Source: a virus
Direction: 5' to 3' (one strand)
IMG/VR virus record: IMGVR_UViG_3300030060_003381
Coordinates: 1-46,927 of that record
DNA: 46,927 bases
In this document: positions 6,706-14,936 of the stretch, piece by piece
Position numbering within the stretch: the stretch's first letter is position 1
Layout: each line of letters starts with the position of its first letter
Notes under the pieces: model-generated
What the model was told of the DNA's origin: nothing
What the model saw: only the letters and a program-made list of their open reading frames with translations
Database searches by the model: none
Translations under genes and position numbers: made by a program

Positions 6706-7160
6706 GTAAAAAGAAATTCAAAGATACAACCGTTGGACAATTATTGTTTGGCGCAGCGTCTGTAATAAATCCTACATTAGGAAACGTGTTACAAGGAGTT
6801 ACTTCACCAAAAGAAGCTATTGAAGCTATAACAAAATCTGATGCACCAGCTGAAGATAAAGTTAAATTACAACAAATTATATTTGAACAACAGAATAAAG
6901 AAATAGAAGCTATAACTTCAAGATGGCAAGCTGATTCTATGTCTGATTCTTGGCTAAGTAAAAACGTACGCCCGCTAGTATTAGTTTGGTGTATAGTTAT
7001 ATTTTCAATGGCTGGAATTTTAGACAGTATAGAAACACTGCCATTTCATATAAATGAGTTATGGAATGATACTTTCGAGAAAATAATGATGTCTGTTGTA
7101 TTAGCCTATTTCGGTGGACGCACAACAGAAAAAGCAAGTAATATATTTAAACAAAAATAA
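6702..7160 (+). CDS. Holin-like membrane protein (GTA_holin_3TM-like)
   Basis: The C-terminal half matches the plan of the 'holin of 3TMs, for gene-transfer release' family. W-L-S-K-N-V-R-P leads into a membrane helix (about 91-109, PLVLVWCIVIFSMAGILDSI). A short amphipathic segment follows, then a second helix ending in V-L-A-Y-F-G-G-R-T-T-E-K (about 125-144). The N-terminal 85 residues contain a Gly/Ala hydrophobic stretch and a charged coiled-coil-like helix. Expected role: membrane permeabilisation at lysis. It is coupled by ATGA to the metallopeptidase-like gene. No endolysin is adjacent; the nearest candidate is at 39679. Confidence 0.78.
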   Translation: MSKKKFKDTTVGQLLFGAASVINPTLGNVLQGVTSPKEAIEAITKSDAPAEDKVKLQQIIFEQQNKEIEAITSRWQADSMSDSWLSKNVRPLVLVWCIVIFSMAGILDSIETLPFHINELWNDTFEKIMMSVVLAYFGGRTTEKASNIFKQK

Positions 7161-7162
7161 AA

Positions 7163-7717
7163 ATGGCAAATTACAATAGGGTATTAACATGGATACCAAA
7201 TGATACAATAAATATTCCACAATTTCCAGATTACGCAAGTGGTACAAACATAGGTTTAGGTGCTGATATAGCTGATCCTACTGGTAAATTTACAACAGGT
7301 CCACAGCCAGTAGCTATTGGAGATGTGGTAATGACATATGACGTCAACAATCTACCTGTTGAAATAGAACAAGTAGTGTCTATTTTAAATGACACATCTT
7401 TAACTACAACAGGTGCTTTAACAAATGGATTGGTTTATAGAATATATAGATCTAATGGAGGATCACCTAACATTAAACAAGGTTATGATGGTTATAATTT
7501 TAGAATTACCGCTGTAGTTGCTCCAGCTAGCAATCACGATTTAAACGTAATCCCAGCTGGTCAAACAACTGAATCATTATTAACACTAGCTTGGATTGGA
7601 GTAACACCTACTGGTAGTAATAGTGGAGCGTATGATGACGTTAAAGTTACAAGAATATTAGCAACAGGAAGTACAGGGGTAGAACAAGTAATTATATTAG
7701 GCGAAGCGGATAATTAA
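7163..7717 (+). CDS. Beta-rich hypothetical virion protein, 184 aa
   Basis: A Gly/Thr/Asn/Ile-rich protein with alternating hydrophobic residues throughout, typical of small all-beta phage structural proteins. Visible elements are RVLTWIPNDTINIPQFPDYASG at the start, a central VAIGDVVMTYDVNN, and a C-terminal VKVTRILATGSTGVEQVIIL strand pair. There are no Cys residues, signal peptide or membrane span. It sits between the holin-like gene and the second AATTA leader and ends the unit that starts near 5250. A head fibre or decoration protein is possible but unproven. Confidence 0.62.
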   Translation: MANYNRVLTWIPNDTINIPQFPDYASGTNIGLGADIADPTGKFTTGPQPVAIGDVVMTYDVNNLPVEIEQVVSILNDTSLTTTGALTNGLVYRIYRSNGGSPNIKQGYDGYNFRITAVVAPASNHDLNVIPAGQTTESLLTLAWIGVTPTGSNSGAYDDVKVTRILATGSTGVEQVIILGEADN

Positions 7718-7754
7718 AAAGTAAAAAAAAAGTGTAACTATATAATTAGTTAGC

Positions 7755-7774
7755 AATTAAATTAAATTAAATTA
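7755..7774 (+). repeat. Four AATTA units, second copy of the groEL-type leader
   Basis: Four AATTA units, then one A and ATG, exactly as before groEL (297-320). It lies at the end of the only sizeable plus-strand gap in this part of the window (7718-7775), which also holds an A-run and a TATAATTA stretch that could include a promoter. I could not match a full Bacteroidota promoter (TTTG...TAnnTTTG) there. Confidence 0.72.
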
Positions 7775-7775
7775 A

Positions 7776-8018
7776 ATGGAAGTTAAAAAAATAACTGATC
7801 ATCAACTTAAAAAAGTAAATGATCAACAAAGTAAGTTAACACGGTTATTGAGCAATATAGGTGTGTTAGAAGTTCAAAAACAAAACCTTGCTAGTGATAT
7901 TAAAAAACTAGGTGAAGAGATAGAGCAAACTAAAAAAGAATTAGAAGAAGAATACGGTACTGTTAATATAGATTTATCCAGTGGCGTTATAACACCTATT
8001 GAAAGCAAAGATGAATAA
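7776..8018 (+). CDS. Coiled-coil protein, 80 aa
   Basis: The product is almost entirely predicted helix, with heptad-like hydrophobics from residue 5 to 60 (ITDHQLKKVNDQQSKLTRLL, then VLEVQKQNLASDIKKLGEEI and an acidic TKKELEEEYG). A short beta tail follows (VNIDLSSGVITPI). Such small coiled-coil proteins are frequent in phage genomes upstream of terminase; no specific function can be named. Translation starts right after the AATTA leader, and the stop lies inside the start region of the next gene. Confidence 0.62.
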   Translation: MEVKKITDHQLKKVNDQQSKLTRLLSNIGVLEVQKQNLASDIKKLGEEIEQTKKELEEEYGTVNIDLSSGVITPIESKDE

Positions 8019-8235
8019 TATTAGAAAAATAAGCATCGGCGCAGATTATAAAAATGATGCAATGCATTATTCTATAGGTCAACAAGTTTATGGTGGTCAT
8101 GAAATATCACATATATTACTTGAGCCTTCAGATAATTCTTATAATATTTTTATAAAAAAAGATAATGAAGTTTTGCCTTGGAAAAAGTTTAACTCTAACA
8201 TGGCAATTTCAATAGAATATGATTTAGAGTATTAA
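8011..8235 (+). CDS. Hypothetical protein, 74 aa
   Basis: The ATG at 8011 overlaps the end of the preceding gene (ATGAATAA) and is preferred over a TTG at 7999. The product is beta-rich: NIRKISIGADYKNDAMHYSI, GQQVYGGHEISHILLEPSDN, YNIFIKKDNEVLPWKKF, and a final SIEYDLEY strand. The IGQ-VYGGHEI...I...Y-I-F-I-K layout looks like a small SH3-like or barrel domain, but this is only an impression. It overlaps the double-GroES-like gene as TAATG, which suggests co-translation with that protein. Confidence 0.62.
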   Translation: MNNIRKISIGADYKNDAMHYSIGQQVYGGHEISHILLEPSDNSYNIFIKKDNEVLPWKKFNSNMAISIEYDLEY

Positions 8236-8840
8236 TGAAAAGTTTGTATGATTTTATTGTTGAACCTCTAGGTGAGAAATACACTAATGAAGTTAAGGTT
8301 GGTGATAAAAAACTAGTTGTTAATACTAAAATAGAATCATGGACTTTTGTAAATAGGTTTGCAAAAGTTATATCCACACCATTAGCTTTTAGTACAGGTA
8401 TAAAAAAAGATGATATAATTGTTATACATCAAAATGTTTTTAGAACCTTTTATAACATGAAGGGTGAAAAAAAAGTAAGTAGATCTTGGTTTAAAGATAA
8501 TTTATATTTTGTATCATTAGATCAAATATATTTATATAAAAATATAGATGGTTGGAATGCTTTTAATGATAGATGTTTTATACAACCTATAAAAAATACT
8601 GATAAAATATCAGTAAATAAAGAAGAAAAATTAAAAGGCATTTTAAAATATAGTAATGATTATTTAAAAAGTCTTAATATAAATGTTGGTGATGTTGTTG
8701 GTTTTAAACCAAATAGAGAGTGGCAATTTTTAGTTGATCAAAAACGTTTATATTGTATGAAATCTAATGATATTGTAATTAAATATGAGCACAAAGGAAA
8801 CGAAGAAGAATATAATCCAAGCTGGACAAGTAGCAGTTAA
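8235..8840 (+). CDS. Two-domain GroES-like protein, 201 aa
   Basis: Each half resembles a GroES barrel. Residues 4-102 run from YDFIVEPLG, through a loop with the hydrophobic tripeptide LVV (27-29), AKVISTPL, TGIKKDDIIVIHQN and the closing YFVSLDQIYLYK. Residues 112-184 run RCFIQPIKN, KGILKYSN, INVGDVVGFK, then RLYCMKSNDIVIKY. The last matches the GroES ending: E. coli LIMSESDILAIV, and QDIVVIL in the groES here. I infer a tandem GroES fold, functionally comparable to phage co-chaperonins such as T4 gp31, possibly for folding the capsid. Its place just before terminase supports an assembly role. An unrelated barrel protein is the alternative. Confidence 0.7.
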   Translation: MKSLYDFIVEPLGEKYTNEVKVGDKKLVVNTKIESWTFVNRFAKVISTPLAFSTGIKKDDIIVIHQNVFRTFYNMKGEKKVSRSWFKDNLYFVSLDQIYLYKNIDGWNAFNDRCFIQPIKNTDKISVNKEEKLKGILKYSNDYLKSLNINVGDVVGFKPNREWQFLVDQKRLYCMKSNDIVIKYEHKGNEEEYNPSWTSSS

Positions 8841-9063
8841 AGAGTTAATTAAAGTTGCTAAAGAACCAATTATAGATTATGGTCCTGATATTTCCGCAGA
8901 TAGACTTAAAAACGCTGCAGCTACAAAAAAACTAGCTATATTTGATGCTTTTGAAATACTTAATCGTATTGAAGAAGAAAAAAATATGTTAGAAGATAAA
9001 CCAAAAGTAGAAGAAAAAAAGAAATCTAATTTTAAAGGTTTTGCAGAAGGGAGGTCTAAATAA
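8785..9063 (+). CDS. Small helical protein, candidate terminase small subunit
   Basis: A 92-residue, mostly helical protein (GQVAVKELIKVAKEP, SADRLKNAAATKKLAIFDAF, then EILNRIEEEKN) with a disordered Lys/Glu-rich tail. It overlaps the preceding gene by 56 bases in another frame and ends in TAATG with the large terminase gene. Terminase small subunits are normally encoded at this position and are of this size with helical DNA-binding domains, so that role is the natural guess. No helix-turn-helix signature is distinct enough to confirm it. Confidence 0.62.
   Translation: MSTKETKKNIIQAGQVAVKELIKVAKEPIIDYGPDISADRLKNAAATKKLAIFDAFEILNRIEEEKNMLEDKPKVEEKKKSNFKGFAEGRSK
9047..9054 (+). promoter_or_regulatory. 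Strong Shine-Dalgarno before terminase
   Basis: AAGGGAGG ends eight bases before the terminase ATG at 9063. It lies inside the last codons of the preceding gene. Nearly all other genes here have A/T-rich leaders without such a site, so this is the clearest classical ribosome-binding site in the window. It may raise terminase translation, although ribosomes of Bacteroidota make little use of Shine-Dalgarno pairing. Confidence 0.55.
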
Positions 9064-11279
9064 TGTATAAACAAGAATTATATAAAGTATTAGATAATTA
9101 TATTACACCAGCTACACTTAAAAAATATAATAAAAATAAAAAGTGGGAATACGGTTATAATGAACAACATGATATGGTTGTTATTAGTAAAGACGGTACA
9201 ATAGGTGAAATATATGAAATACAAAACCTTAAAATAGCTCTACCTAAACAAAAAGATATTCATAAGTTTTCCAATAATACATGGGAAAAAACTGAATATC
9301 CAAAAGTATTAAGTAAAATTAAATCAGTTTATGATTTTAAACAATACCCTGAAGATTTTAAAGAAAAATGGTACGATTATATAGATAACGAATTTAATCG
9401 TAGAGAAGAAGGGTTTTGGTTTTATAATAAAAATATTCCCACATACATAACGGGTACTCATTATATGTATCTACAATGGTCTAAAATAGATGTAGGCGCT
9501 CCAGATTTTAGAGAATCAAATAGGTTGTTCTTTTTATTTTGGGAGGCTTGTAAAGCAGATAAAAGATCATATGGTATGTGTTACTTAAAAAATAGACGTT
9601 CTGGTTTTTCGTTTATGGCTTCGGGAGAAGTTGTTAATTTAGCAAGTATATCAAGTGATAGTAGGTATGGTATATTATCGAAAACTGGGCCTGATGCAAA
9701 AAAAATGTTTACTGATAAGGTTGTGCCTATTTCAGTTAATTATCCTTTCTTTTTTAAACCGACTCAAGACGGTATGGATAGACCTAAAACTGAATTAGCA
9801 TATCGTGTTCCTGCTAGTAAATTTACTAGACGTAAAATTGTAAGCAACGAAGAAACAATACAAGATGAATTAAAAGGGTTAGATACAACAATTGACTGGA
9901 AAAATACAGGTGATAACAGTTACGATGGTGAAAAATTAAAACTATTAGTTCACGATGAAAGTGGTAAATGGGAAAAACCAAATAATATTCTTAATAATTG
10001 GAGAGTTACAAAAACAACCTTAAGATTAGGTTCAAGAATTATTGGTAAATGCATGATGGGTTCAACATCTAACGCATTAGATAAAGGAGGTAGAAACTTT
10101 AAAAAACTTTATGATGACTCAGATGTTACACAGAGAAACAGCAATGGACAGACTCGCTCAGGACTATATTCTTTGTTCATTCCTATGGAATGGAACTACG
10201 AAGGATACATTGATTCTTATGGAATACCTGTATTCAATACACCTAAAAAACCCGTTGAAGATCCACACGGAGTAAAAATTACTCAAGGAGTAATTGAATA
10301 TTGGGATAATGAAGTAGAAGGATTAAAAAATGATCAAGACGGTTTAAACGAATTTTATAGACAGTTTCCAAGAACTACTAAACATGCTTTTAGAGATGAG
10401 TCTAAACAGTCTTTGTTTAATCTTACAAAAATATATGAGCAAATAGATTTTAACGAAGATTTAAAAAATAGTTTAAATGTTACTCAGGGTTCTTTTCAAT
10501 GGGAAAATGGACAAAAAGATAGTAGAGTTATTTTTATGCCAAATAATAATGGTAGATTCTTTGTTACATGGATTCCTGATATTTCTTTACAAAATAGAAG
10601 ATATAATAAAAATGGAATAAATTATCCTGGAAACGAACATATGGGAGCTTTTGGTTGTGACCCTTATGATATATCAGGTACTGTAGATAAAAGAGGTTCA
10701 AACGGTTCTTTGCATGGTTTAACTAAATTTAGTATGGAAAACCATCCACCTAATCATTTTTTTTTAGAATATATAGCTAGACCTCAAACAGCTGAAATAT
10801 TTTTTGAAGATGTTTTAATGGCTTGTGTTTTTTACGGTATGCCTATATTAGCAGAAAATAATAAACCTAGATTATTATATTATTTTAAGAAAAGAGGTTA
10901 TAGAGGTTTTGCAATGAATAGACCTGATAAAAAAAGAAATAAATTATCTGTAACAGAAAGAGAAATAGGTGGAATACCTAATTCAAGTGAAGATATAAAA
11001 CAAGCTCATGCCGCAGCTATAGAATCTTACATAGAAGATTTTGTTGGATTAAAACAAACTGGGTATGGCGATATGTATTTTCAAAGAACACTAGAAGACT
11101 GGGCAAAGTTTAATATAAATAATAGAACCACTCATGATGCTTCTATTAGTTCTGGATTAGCATTAATGGCTTGTAATAAGCATAGATACTCGCCATCTAT
11201 AAAAAGAGAATTAAAACCAGTTGATTTAGGCATAAAAAAATACAATAACAAAGGTGCTTTGTCAAAAATAATAAGTTAA
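9063..11279 (+). CDS. terL: Terminase large subunit
   Basis: DNA-packaging ATPase/nuclease of 738 aa. The N-terminal part has the IPTYITGTHYMYLQWSKID segment typical of this group (about 125-143). A Walker A-like LKNRRSGFSF lies at 175-184, Walker B with catalytic Glu in LKLLVHDESGKW (292-303), and a motif III-like MGSTSN about 50 residues later. The C-terminal RNase H-like nuclease begins at AFGCDPYDISG (first acidic residue Asp533), with acidic residues further on. It would cut and pump phage DNA into the prohead through the portal encoded immediately after it. The gene starts at a TAATG overlap with a strong Shine-Dalgarno and abuts the portal ATG. Confidence 0.9.
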   Translation: MYKQELYKVLDNYITPATLKKYNKNKKWEYGYNEQHDMVVISKDGTIGEIYEIQNLKIALPKQKDIHKFSNNTWEKTEYPKVLSKIKSVYDFKQYPEDFKEKWYDYIDNEFNRREEGFWFYNKNIPTYITGTHYMYLQWSKIDVGAPDFRESNRLFFLFWEACKADKRSYGMCYLKNRRSGFSFMASGEVVNLASISSDSRYGILSKTGPDAKKMFTDKVVPISVNYPFFFKPTQDGMDRPKTELAYRVPASKFTRRKIVSNEETIQDELKGLDTTIDWKNTGDNSYDGEKLKLLVHDESGKWEKPNNILNNWRVTKTTLRLGSRIIGKCMMGSTSNALDKGGRNFKKLYDDSDVTQRNSNGQTRSGLYSLFIPMEWNYEGYIDSYGIPVFNTPKKPVEDPHGVKITQGVIEYWDNEVEGLKNDQDGLNEFYRQFPRTTKHAFRDESKQSLFNLTKIYEQIDFNEDLKNSLNVTQGSFQWENGQKDSRVIFMPNNNGRFFVTWIPDISLQNRRYNKNGINYPGNEHMGAFGCDPYDISGTVDKRGSNGSLHGLTKFSMENHPPNHFFLEYIARPQTAEIFFEDVLMACVFYGMPILAENNKPRLLYYFKKRGYRGFAMNRPDKKRNKLSVTEREIGGIPNSSEDIKQAHAAAIESYIEDFVGLKQTGYGDMYFQRTLEDWAKFNINNRTTHDASISSGLALMACNKHRYSPSIKRELKPVDLGIKKYNNKGALSKIIS

Positions 11280-13673
11280 ATGAATATATATACTAACACT
11301 AACAGTCCTTTTCCAAGTCAAGTAGTAAGTGACCAAGAGAAATCTAGTATTGAATATGGTAAGCAAGTTGCTCAAGCCATAGAACAAGAGTGGTTTTCTC
11401 AAGGAAGAACTAGTGGTAATAGATACTTAACTAATTGGAATAACTTTCACATGTTAAGAACTTATGCTAGAGGAGAACAGTCAATACAAAAATATAAAGA
11501 TGAATTAGCTATAAATGGTGATTTATCATATTTAAACTTAGATTGGAAGCCTGTACCTATTTTATCTAAGTTTGTAGATATTTTAGTAAATGGTATATCT
11601 TCAAAAAGTTATGACATAAAAGCATACGCACAAGATCCTGAATCTATAAAGAAAAGAACTAATTACGCTTCTAAAATATATGAAGACATGTTATCTAGAG
11701 AATTTTTAGATAATTTAAAACAAACATTAGGAATAGATTTATATCAGGCTCCTGATCCAGATGTAGCGCCAGAAACTCAAGAAGAGTTGGAATTACACAT
11801 GCAGTTGACATATAAACAAAGCGTAGAAATAGCTGAAGAAGAAGCAATATCTAGTGTTTTGGCTCAAAATAAATATGATTTAACTAGACGTAGGTTAAAC
11901 ATGGATTTAACAGTTTGCGGTATCGCAGCTGCTAAAACAGATTTTAATACTGCTAATGGAGTAACTGTAGATTATGTAGATCCAGCATATCTTGTTTATT
12001 CTTATACAGAAGATCCTAATTTTGAAGATATATATTATGTTGGTGAATTAAAAGCTATAACAATTCCAGAGCTTAAAAAAGAGTTTCCTCATATTAGCGA
12101 TGAAGAATTAGAAAGAATACAAGCAATGCCTGGTAATAGATCGTATATAACAGGTTGGGGTGATTATGATTCTAACACAGTACAGGTTTTATACTTTGAT
12201 TACAAAACGTATCATAATCAAGTTTTTAAAATAAAACAGACTGATCAAGGGTTAATTAAAGCTATTGAAAAACCAGATACATTTAATCCACCAGAAAATG
12301 ATAACTTTGAAAGAGTTTCAAGATCTATAGAAGTTTTATATAGTGGAGCAAAAGTATTAGGAACAGATACAATGTTAAAGTGGGAGTTAGCAGAAAATAT
12401 GTCTAGACCATATGCTGATACTACTAAGGTAAAAATGAATTATGCTATATGTGCTCCTAGAATTTATAAAGGTAGAATAGAATCACTAGTTAGCAAGTGT
12501 ACTGGTTTTGCTGATATGATTCAAATTACACATTTAAAACTACAACAGGTTATATCTCGTATGGTACCAGATGGTGTCTATTTAGATATGGACGGTTTAG
12601 CTGAAGTAGATCTTGGTAATGGTACTAATTATAATCCTGCCGAAGCATTAAATATGTATTTTCAAACTGGTAGTATTGTAGGTAGATCATTAACACAAGA
12701 AGGTGATATGAATCCAGGTAAAGTACCTATTCAAGAATTACAATCAAGTGGTGGTCAAGGAAAAATACAAAGCTTAATAAACACGTATCAATATTATTTA
12801 CAAATGATAAGAGACGTGACCGGCTTAAATGAAGCTAGAGATGGTAGTTTACCAGACCGTAACACGCTTGTAGGATTACAGAAACTAGCCGCTAATGCAT
12901 CAAATGTTGCTACTAGGCATATTACACAGTCTAGTTTATATTTAACTCTTACGTTAGCAGAAAATATTAGCTTAAAAGTAGCTGATGCTTTAGAATTTCC
13001 ACTAACAAAATCATCATTACAAAATTCAATATCTACTTATAATATTAAAACACTAGAAGAAGTTGTTAATTTAAATCTACATGATTTTGGTATTTATTTA
13101 GAATTAGAACCCGATGAAGAAGAAAAACAACAATTAGAAGCTAATATACAAATAGCCTTACAAGCTGGTAATATAGATGTGGAAGATGCTATTGATTTAA
13201 GACAAATAAAAAATCTTAAATTAGCTAATCAAATGTTAAAGATTAAGCGTAAAGAAAAAGAAAAGCAAGATCAAGCTAATCAACAAGCTAATATTCAAGC
13301 TCAAGCTGCTGCTCAAGCAGAGACTGCAGAAAAAACCGCTATGGCTGAAGTTCAAAAACAACAAGCAATATCTGGTGCAAATGTTGAATATGAAAAAGCG
13401 AAAAGTGAATTTGAAAAAGATCGTATGCAGTTGCAAGCTCAATTAGATAAAGAAAAAATGATGCAGCAGCATAAAAACGCTATGGAGTTGAAACAATTAG
13501 AAACTCAACAACAACAAGAAAAAGAACAAGAAATAGAAGATCGTAAAGATAAAAGAATAAAAATGGAAGGTACTCAACAAAGTAAAATGATTCAACAAAG
13601 AAACGTTGATGGCCCTGCTATTGATTTTGAAAGTGAAGGAGCTGACTTAGACATGTCTGCTTTTATGCAATAA
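11280..13673 (+). CDS. Portal protein
   Basis: The 797-residue length, position directly after terminase and composition fit a podovirus-type portal. The stem/wing region contains DVTGLNEARDGSLPDRNTLVG (about 515-535), a segment seen in P22-like and crAss-like portals, and the first part has IEQEWFSQGRTSGNRYLTNW. From about residue 620 the protein becomes a long Gln/Glu/Lys/Ala coiled coil (barrel-like tail), ending in an acidic DFESEGADLDMSAFMQ. It should form the dodecameric DNA gateway at the capsid vertex. The N-terminus contains NSPFPSQ, which by chance or not resembles the S-P-F motif of the small proteins. Confidence 0.85.
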   Translation: MNIYTNTNSPFPSQVVSDQEKSSIEYGKQVAQAIEQEWFSQGRTSGNRYLTNWNNFHMLRTYARGEQSIQKYKDELAINGDLSYLNLDWKPVPILSKFVDILVNGISSKSYDIKAYAQDPESIKKRTNYASKIYEDMLSREFLDNLKQTLGIDLYQAPDPDVAPETQEELELHMQLTYKQSVEIAEEEAISSVLAQNKYDLTRRRLNMDLTVCGIAAAKTDFNTANGVTVDYVDPAYLVYSYTEDPNFEDIYYVGELKAITIPELKKEFPHISDEELERIQAMPGNRSYITGWGDYDSNTVQVLYFDYKTYHNQVFKIKQTDQGLIKAIEKPDTFNPPENDNFERVSRSIEVLYSGAKVLGTDTMLKWELAENMSRPYADTTKVKMNYAICAPRIYKGRIESLVSKCTGFADMIQITHLKLQQVISRMVPDGVYLDMDGLAEVDLGNGTNYNPAEALNMYFQTGSIVGRSLTQEGDMNPGKVPIQELQSSGGQGKIQSLINTYQYYLQMIRDVTGLNEARDGSLPDRNTLVGLQKLAANASNVATRHITQSSLYLTLTLAENISLKVADALEFPLTKSSLQNSISTYNIKTLEEVVNLNLHDFGIYLELEPDEEEKQQLEANIQIALQAGNIDVEDAIDLRQIKNLKLANQMLKIKRKEKEKQDQANQQANIQAQAAAQAETAEKTAMAEVQKQQAISGANVEYEKAKSEFEKDRMQLQAQLDKEKMMQQHKNAMELKQLETQQQQEKEQEIEDRKDKRIKMEGTQQSKMIQQRNVDGPAIDFESEGADLDMSAFMQ

Positions 13674-13679
13674 ACTAAT

Positions 13680-13704
13680 TATTTAATTATATTATATTAT
13701 GTCA
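13680..13704 (+). promoter_or_regulatory. A/T leader before the scaffold gene (copy 1)
   Basis: Twenty-five bases, including the ATG and TCA of the second codon, are identical to 16437-16461 before the gene that follows the major capsid protein. The core reads AATTATATTATATTATG. The two sites lie about 2.76 kb apart. A shared translation-initiation or promoter element for highly expressed head genes is plausible. TATATTAT could act as a -10-like box, but no -35 partner was identified. Confidence 0.6.
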
Positions 13705-14922
13705 GAAAAAACAAAAACAAATGAACCTGTTAAACAGGAAGGTGAATTTACATTAAAAGGTAAAAAGAAACCTACAAAACCAAAACAACTTGGAAACAAA
13801 AATCAAGAAATACAAAAGGTAAACATTAAAGAACCTTTAGTAGAAGTTGAAAGTAATGTTAAAAAAGTTGAAATCAAAGAAGAAGTAAAAAAAGAAGACG
13901 ATGCCATTCAAATCGGAGAAACAGAGAAAGTATCTGTGGCTGAACCATCCGGAGATAGCACAGAGGTGGGAGAACCTGTACAAGAGTCCAACGAGACTGC
14001 TGAAGGGTTTTCTCCGATCAAAGAAGTAACAGAAGAAGAAGTTAAAAAAGTTGAAGCAGAAATAAAAGAAGCTGTAAGAGACGAAAAAGTATTAGGTAAA
14101 CAATTACCTGAAAACGTTGAAAAACTTGTTAACTTTATGGAAGAAACAGGTGGTACTGTAGAAGATTATGTAAGACTAAATGCAGACTACTCTAGTGTTG
14201 ATGAAAAAGCATTATTAAAAGAATATTATAAAAAAAATAAACCTCATTTAGATACCGACGATATAAATCTTATTTTAGAAGATTATGAGTGGGACGAAGA
14301 TATACATGAGGAAAAAGAAATACGAAAGAAAAAACTAGCTTTTAAAGAAGAAGTTGCTAAAGCTAAAAATTATTTAGAAGAGCTAAAAACTAGGTATTAT
14401 GATGAAATAAAATTAAGACCTGGTGTTACTCAAGAGCAACAAAAAGCTATGGAATTTTTTAATCGTTACAATAAACAGCAAGAACAAGCTGAGCAACTAC
14501 ACGATGCGTTTAAACAAAAAACTCAAACGCTTTTCAATGAAGAATTCAAAGGTTTTGATTTTGAAGTTGGAGGCAAGAGATATAAGTATAACGTGCAAAA
14601 TCGTGACCAAGTTGCAGAGAACCAATCAAACATTAACAACTTAATAGGGAAGTTCCTAGATTCAGATGGAAATGTAGTAGACCCGGCTGGTTATCATAAA
14701 GCAATGTATGCTGCTTCAAACGTAGATAAAATCGCTACACATTTTTACGAGCAAGGTAAAGCTGATGCAGTAAAAGAAGTGGTAAACAAATCTAAAAATC
14801 TTTCTGATGTGAAAGCAAGAGAAGGAAATAAAGGTGATGTTTTCGTTGGTGGAATGAAAGTGAAATCAATTAGTGGTGCAGATTCTACAAAACTTAGAAT
14901 TAAAACTAGAAAATTTAACTAA
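13699..14922 (+). CDS. Candidate capsid scaffolding protein, 407 aa
   Basis: The gene lies between portal and major capsid protein, the usual place for the scaffold. The protein is highly charged and helical: a Lys/Pro/Glu-rich N-terminus (to about 110), a long Glu-rich coiled-coil region (about 110-290, with QEQQKAMEFFNRYNKQQEQA), and a basic C-terminus ending LRIKTRKFN. Basic C-terminal ends bind the coat protein in several scaffolds. Composition and synteny are the evidence; no specific motif is recognised. It starts after the repeated A/T leader. Confidence 0.75.
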   Translation: MSEKTKTNEPVKQEGEFTLKGKKKPTKPKQLGNKNQEIQKVNIKEPLVEVESNVKKVEIKEEVKKEDDAIQIGETEKVSVAEPSGDSTEVGEPVQESNETAEGFSPIKEVTEEEVKKVEAEIKEAVRDEKVLGKQLPENVEKLVNFMEETGGTVEDYVRLNADYSSVDEKALLKEYYKKNKPHLDTDDINLILEDYEWDEDIHEEKEIRKKKLAFKEEVAKAKNYLEELKTRYYDEIKLRPGVTQEQQKAMEFFNRYNKQQEQAEQLHDAFKQKTQTLFNEEFKGFDFEVGGKRYKYNVQNRDQVAENQSNINNLIGKFLDSDGNVVDPAGYHKAMYAASNVDKIATHFYEQGKADAVKEVVNKSKNLSDVKAREGNKGDVFVGGMKVKSISGADSTKLRIKTRKFN

Positions 14923-14936
14923 TTTAAACAATTATT

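Noticed and set aside
7718-7754. A promoter in the gap before the second AATTA leader
   Set aside because: There are TATAATTA-like stretches, but in such AT-rich DNA these are common, and no TTTG or TAnnTTTG pair at the right spacing was found.
11301-11330. NSPFPSQ at the portal N-terminus as a member of the SPF/SPL motif family
   Set aside because: Only three residues match and the portal is a large conserved protein. A chance match is more likely until relatives show it is conserved.
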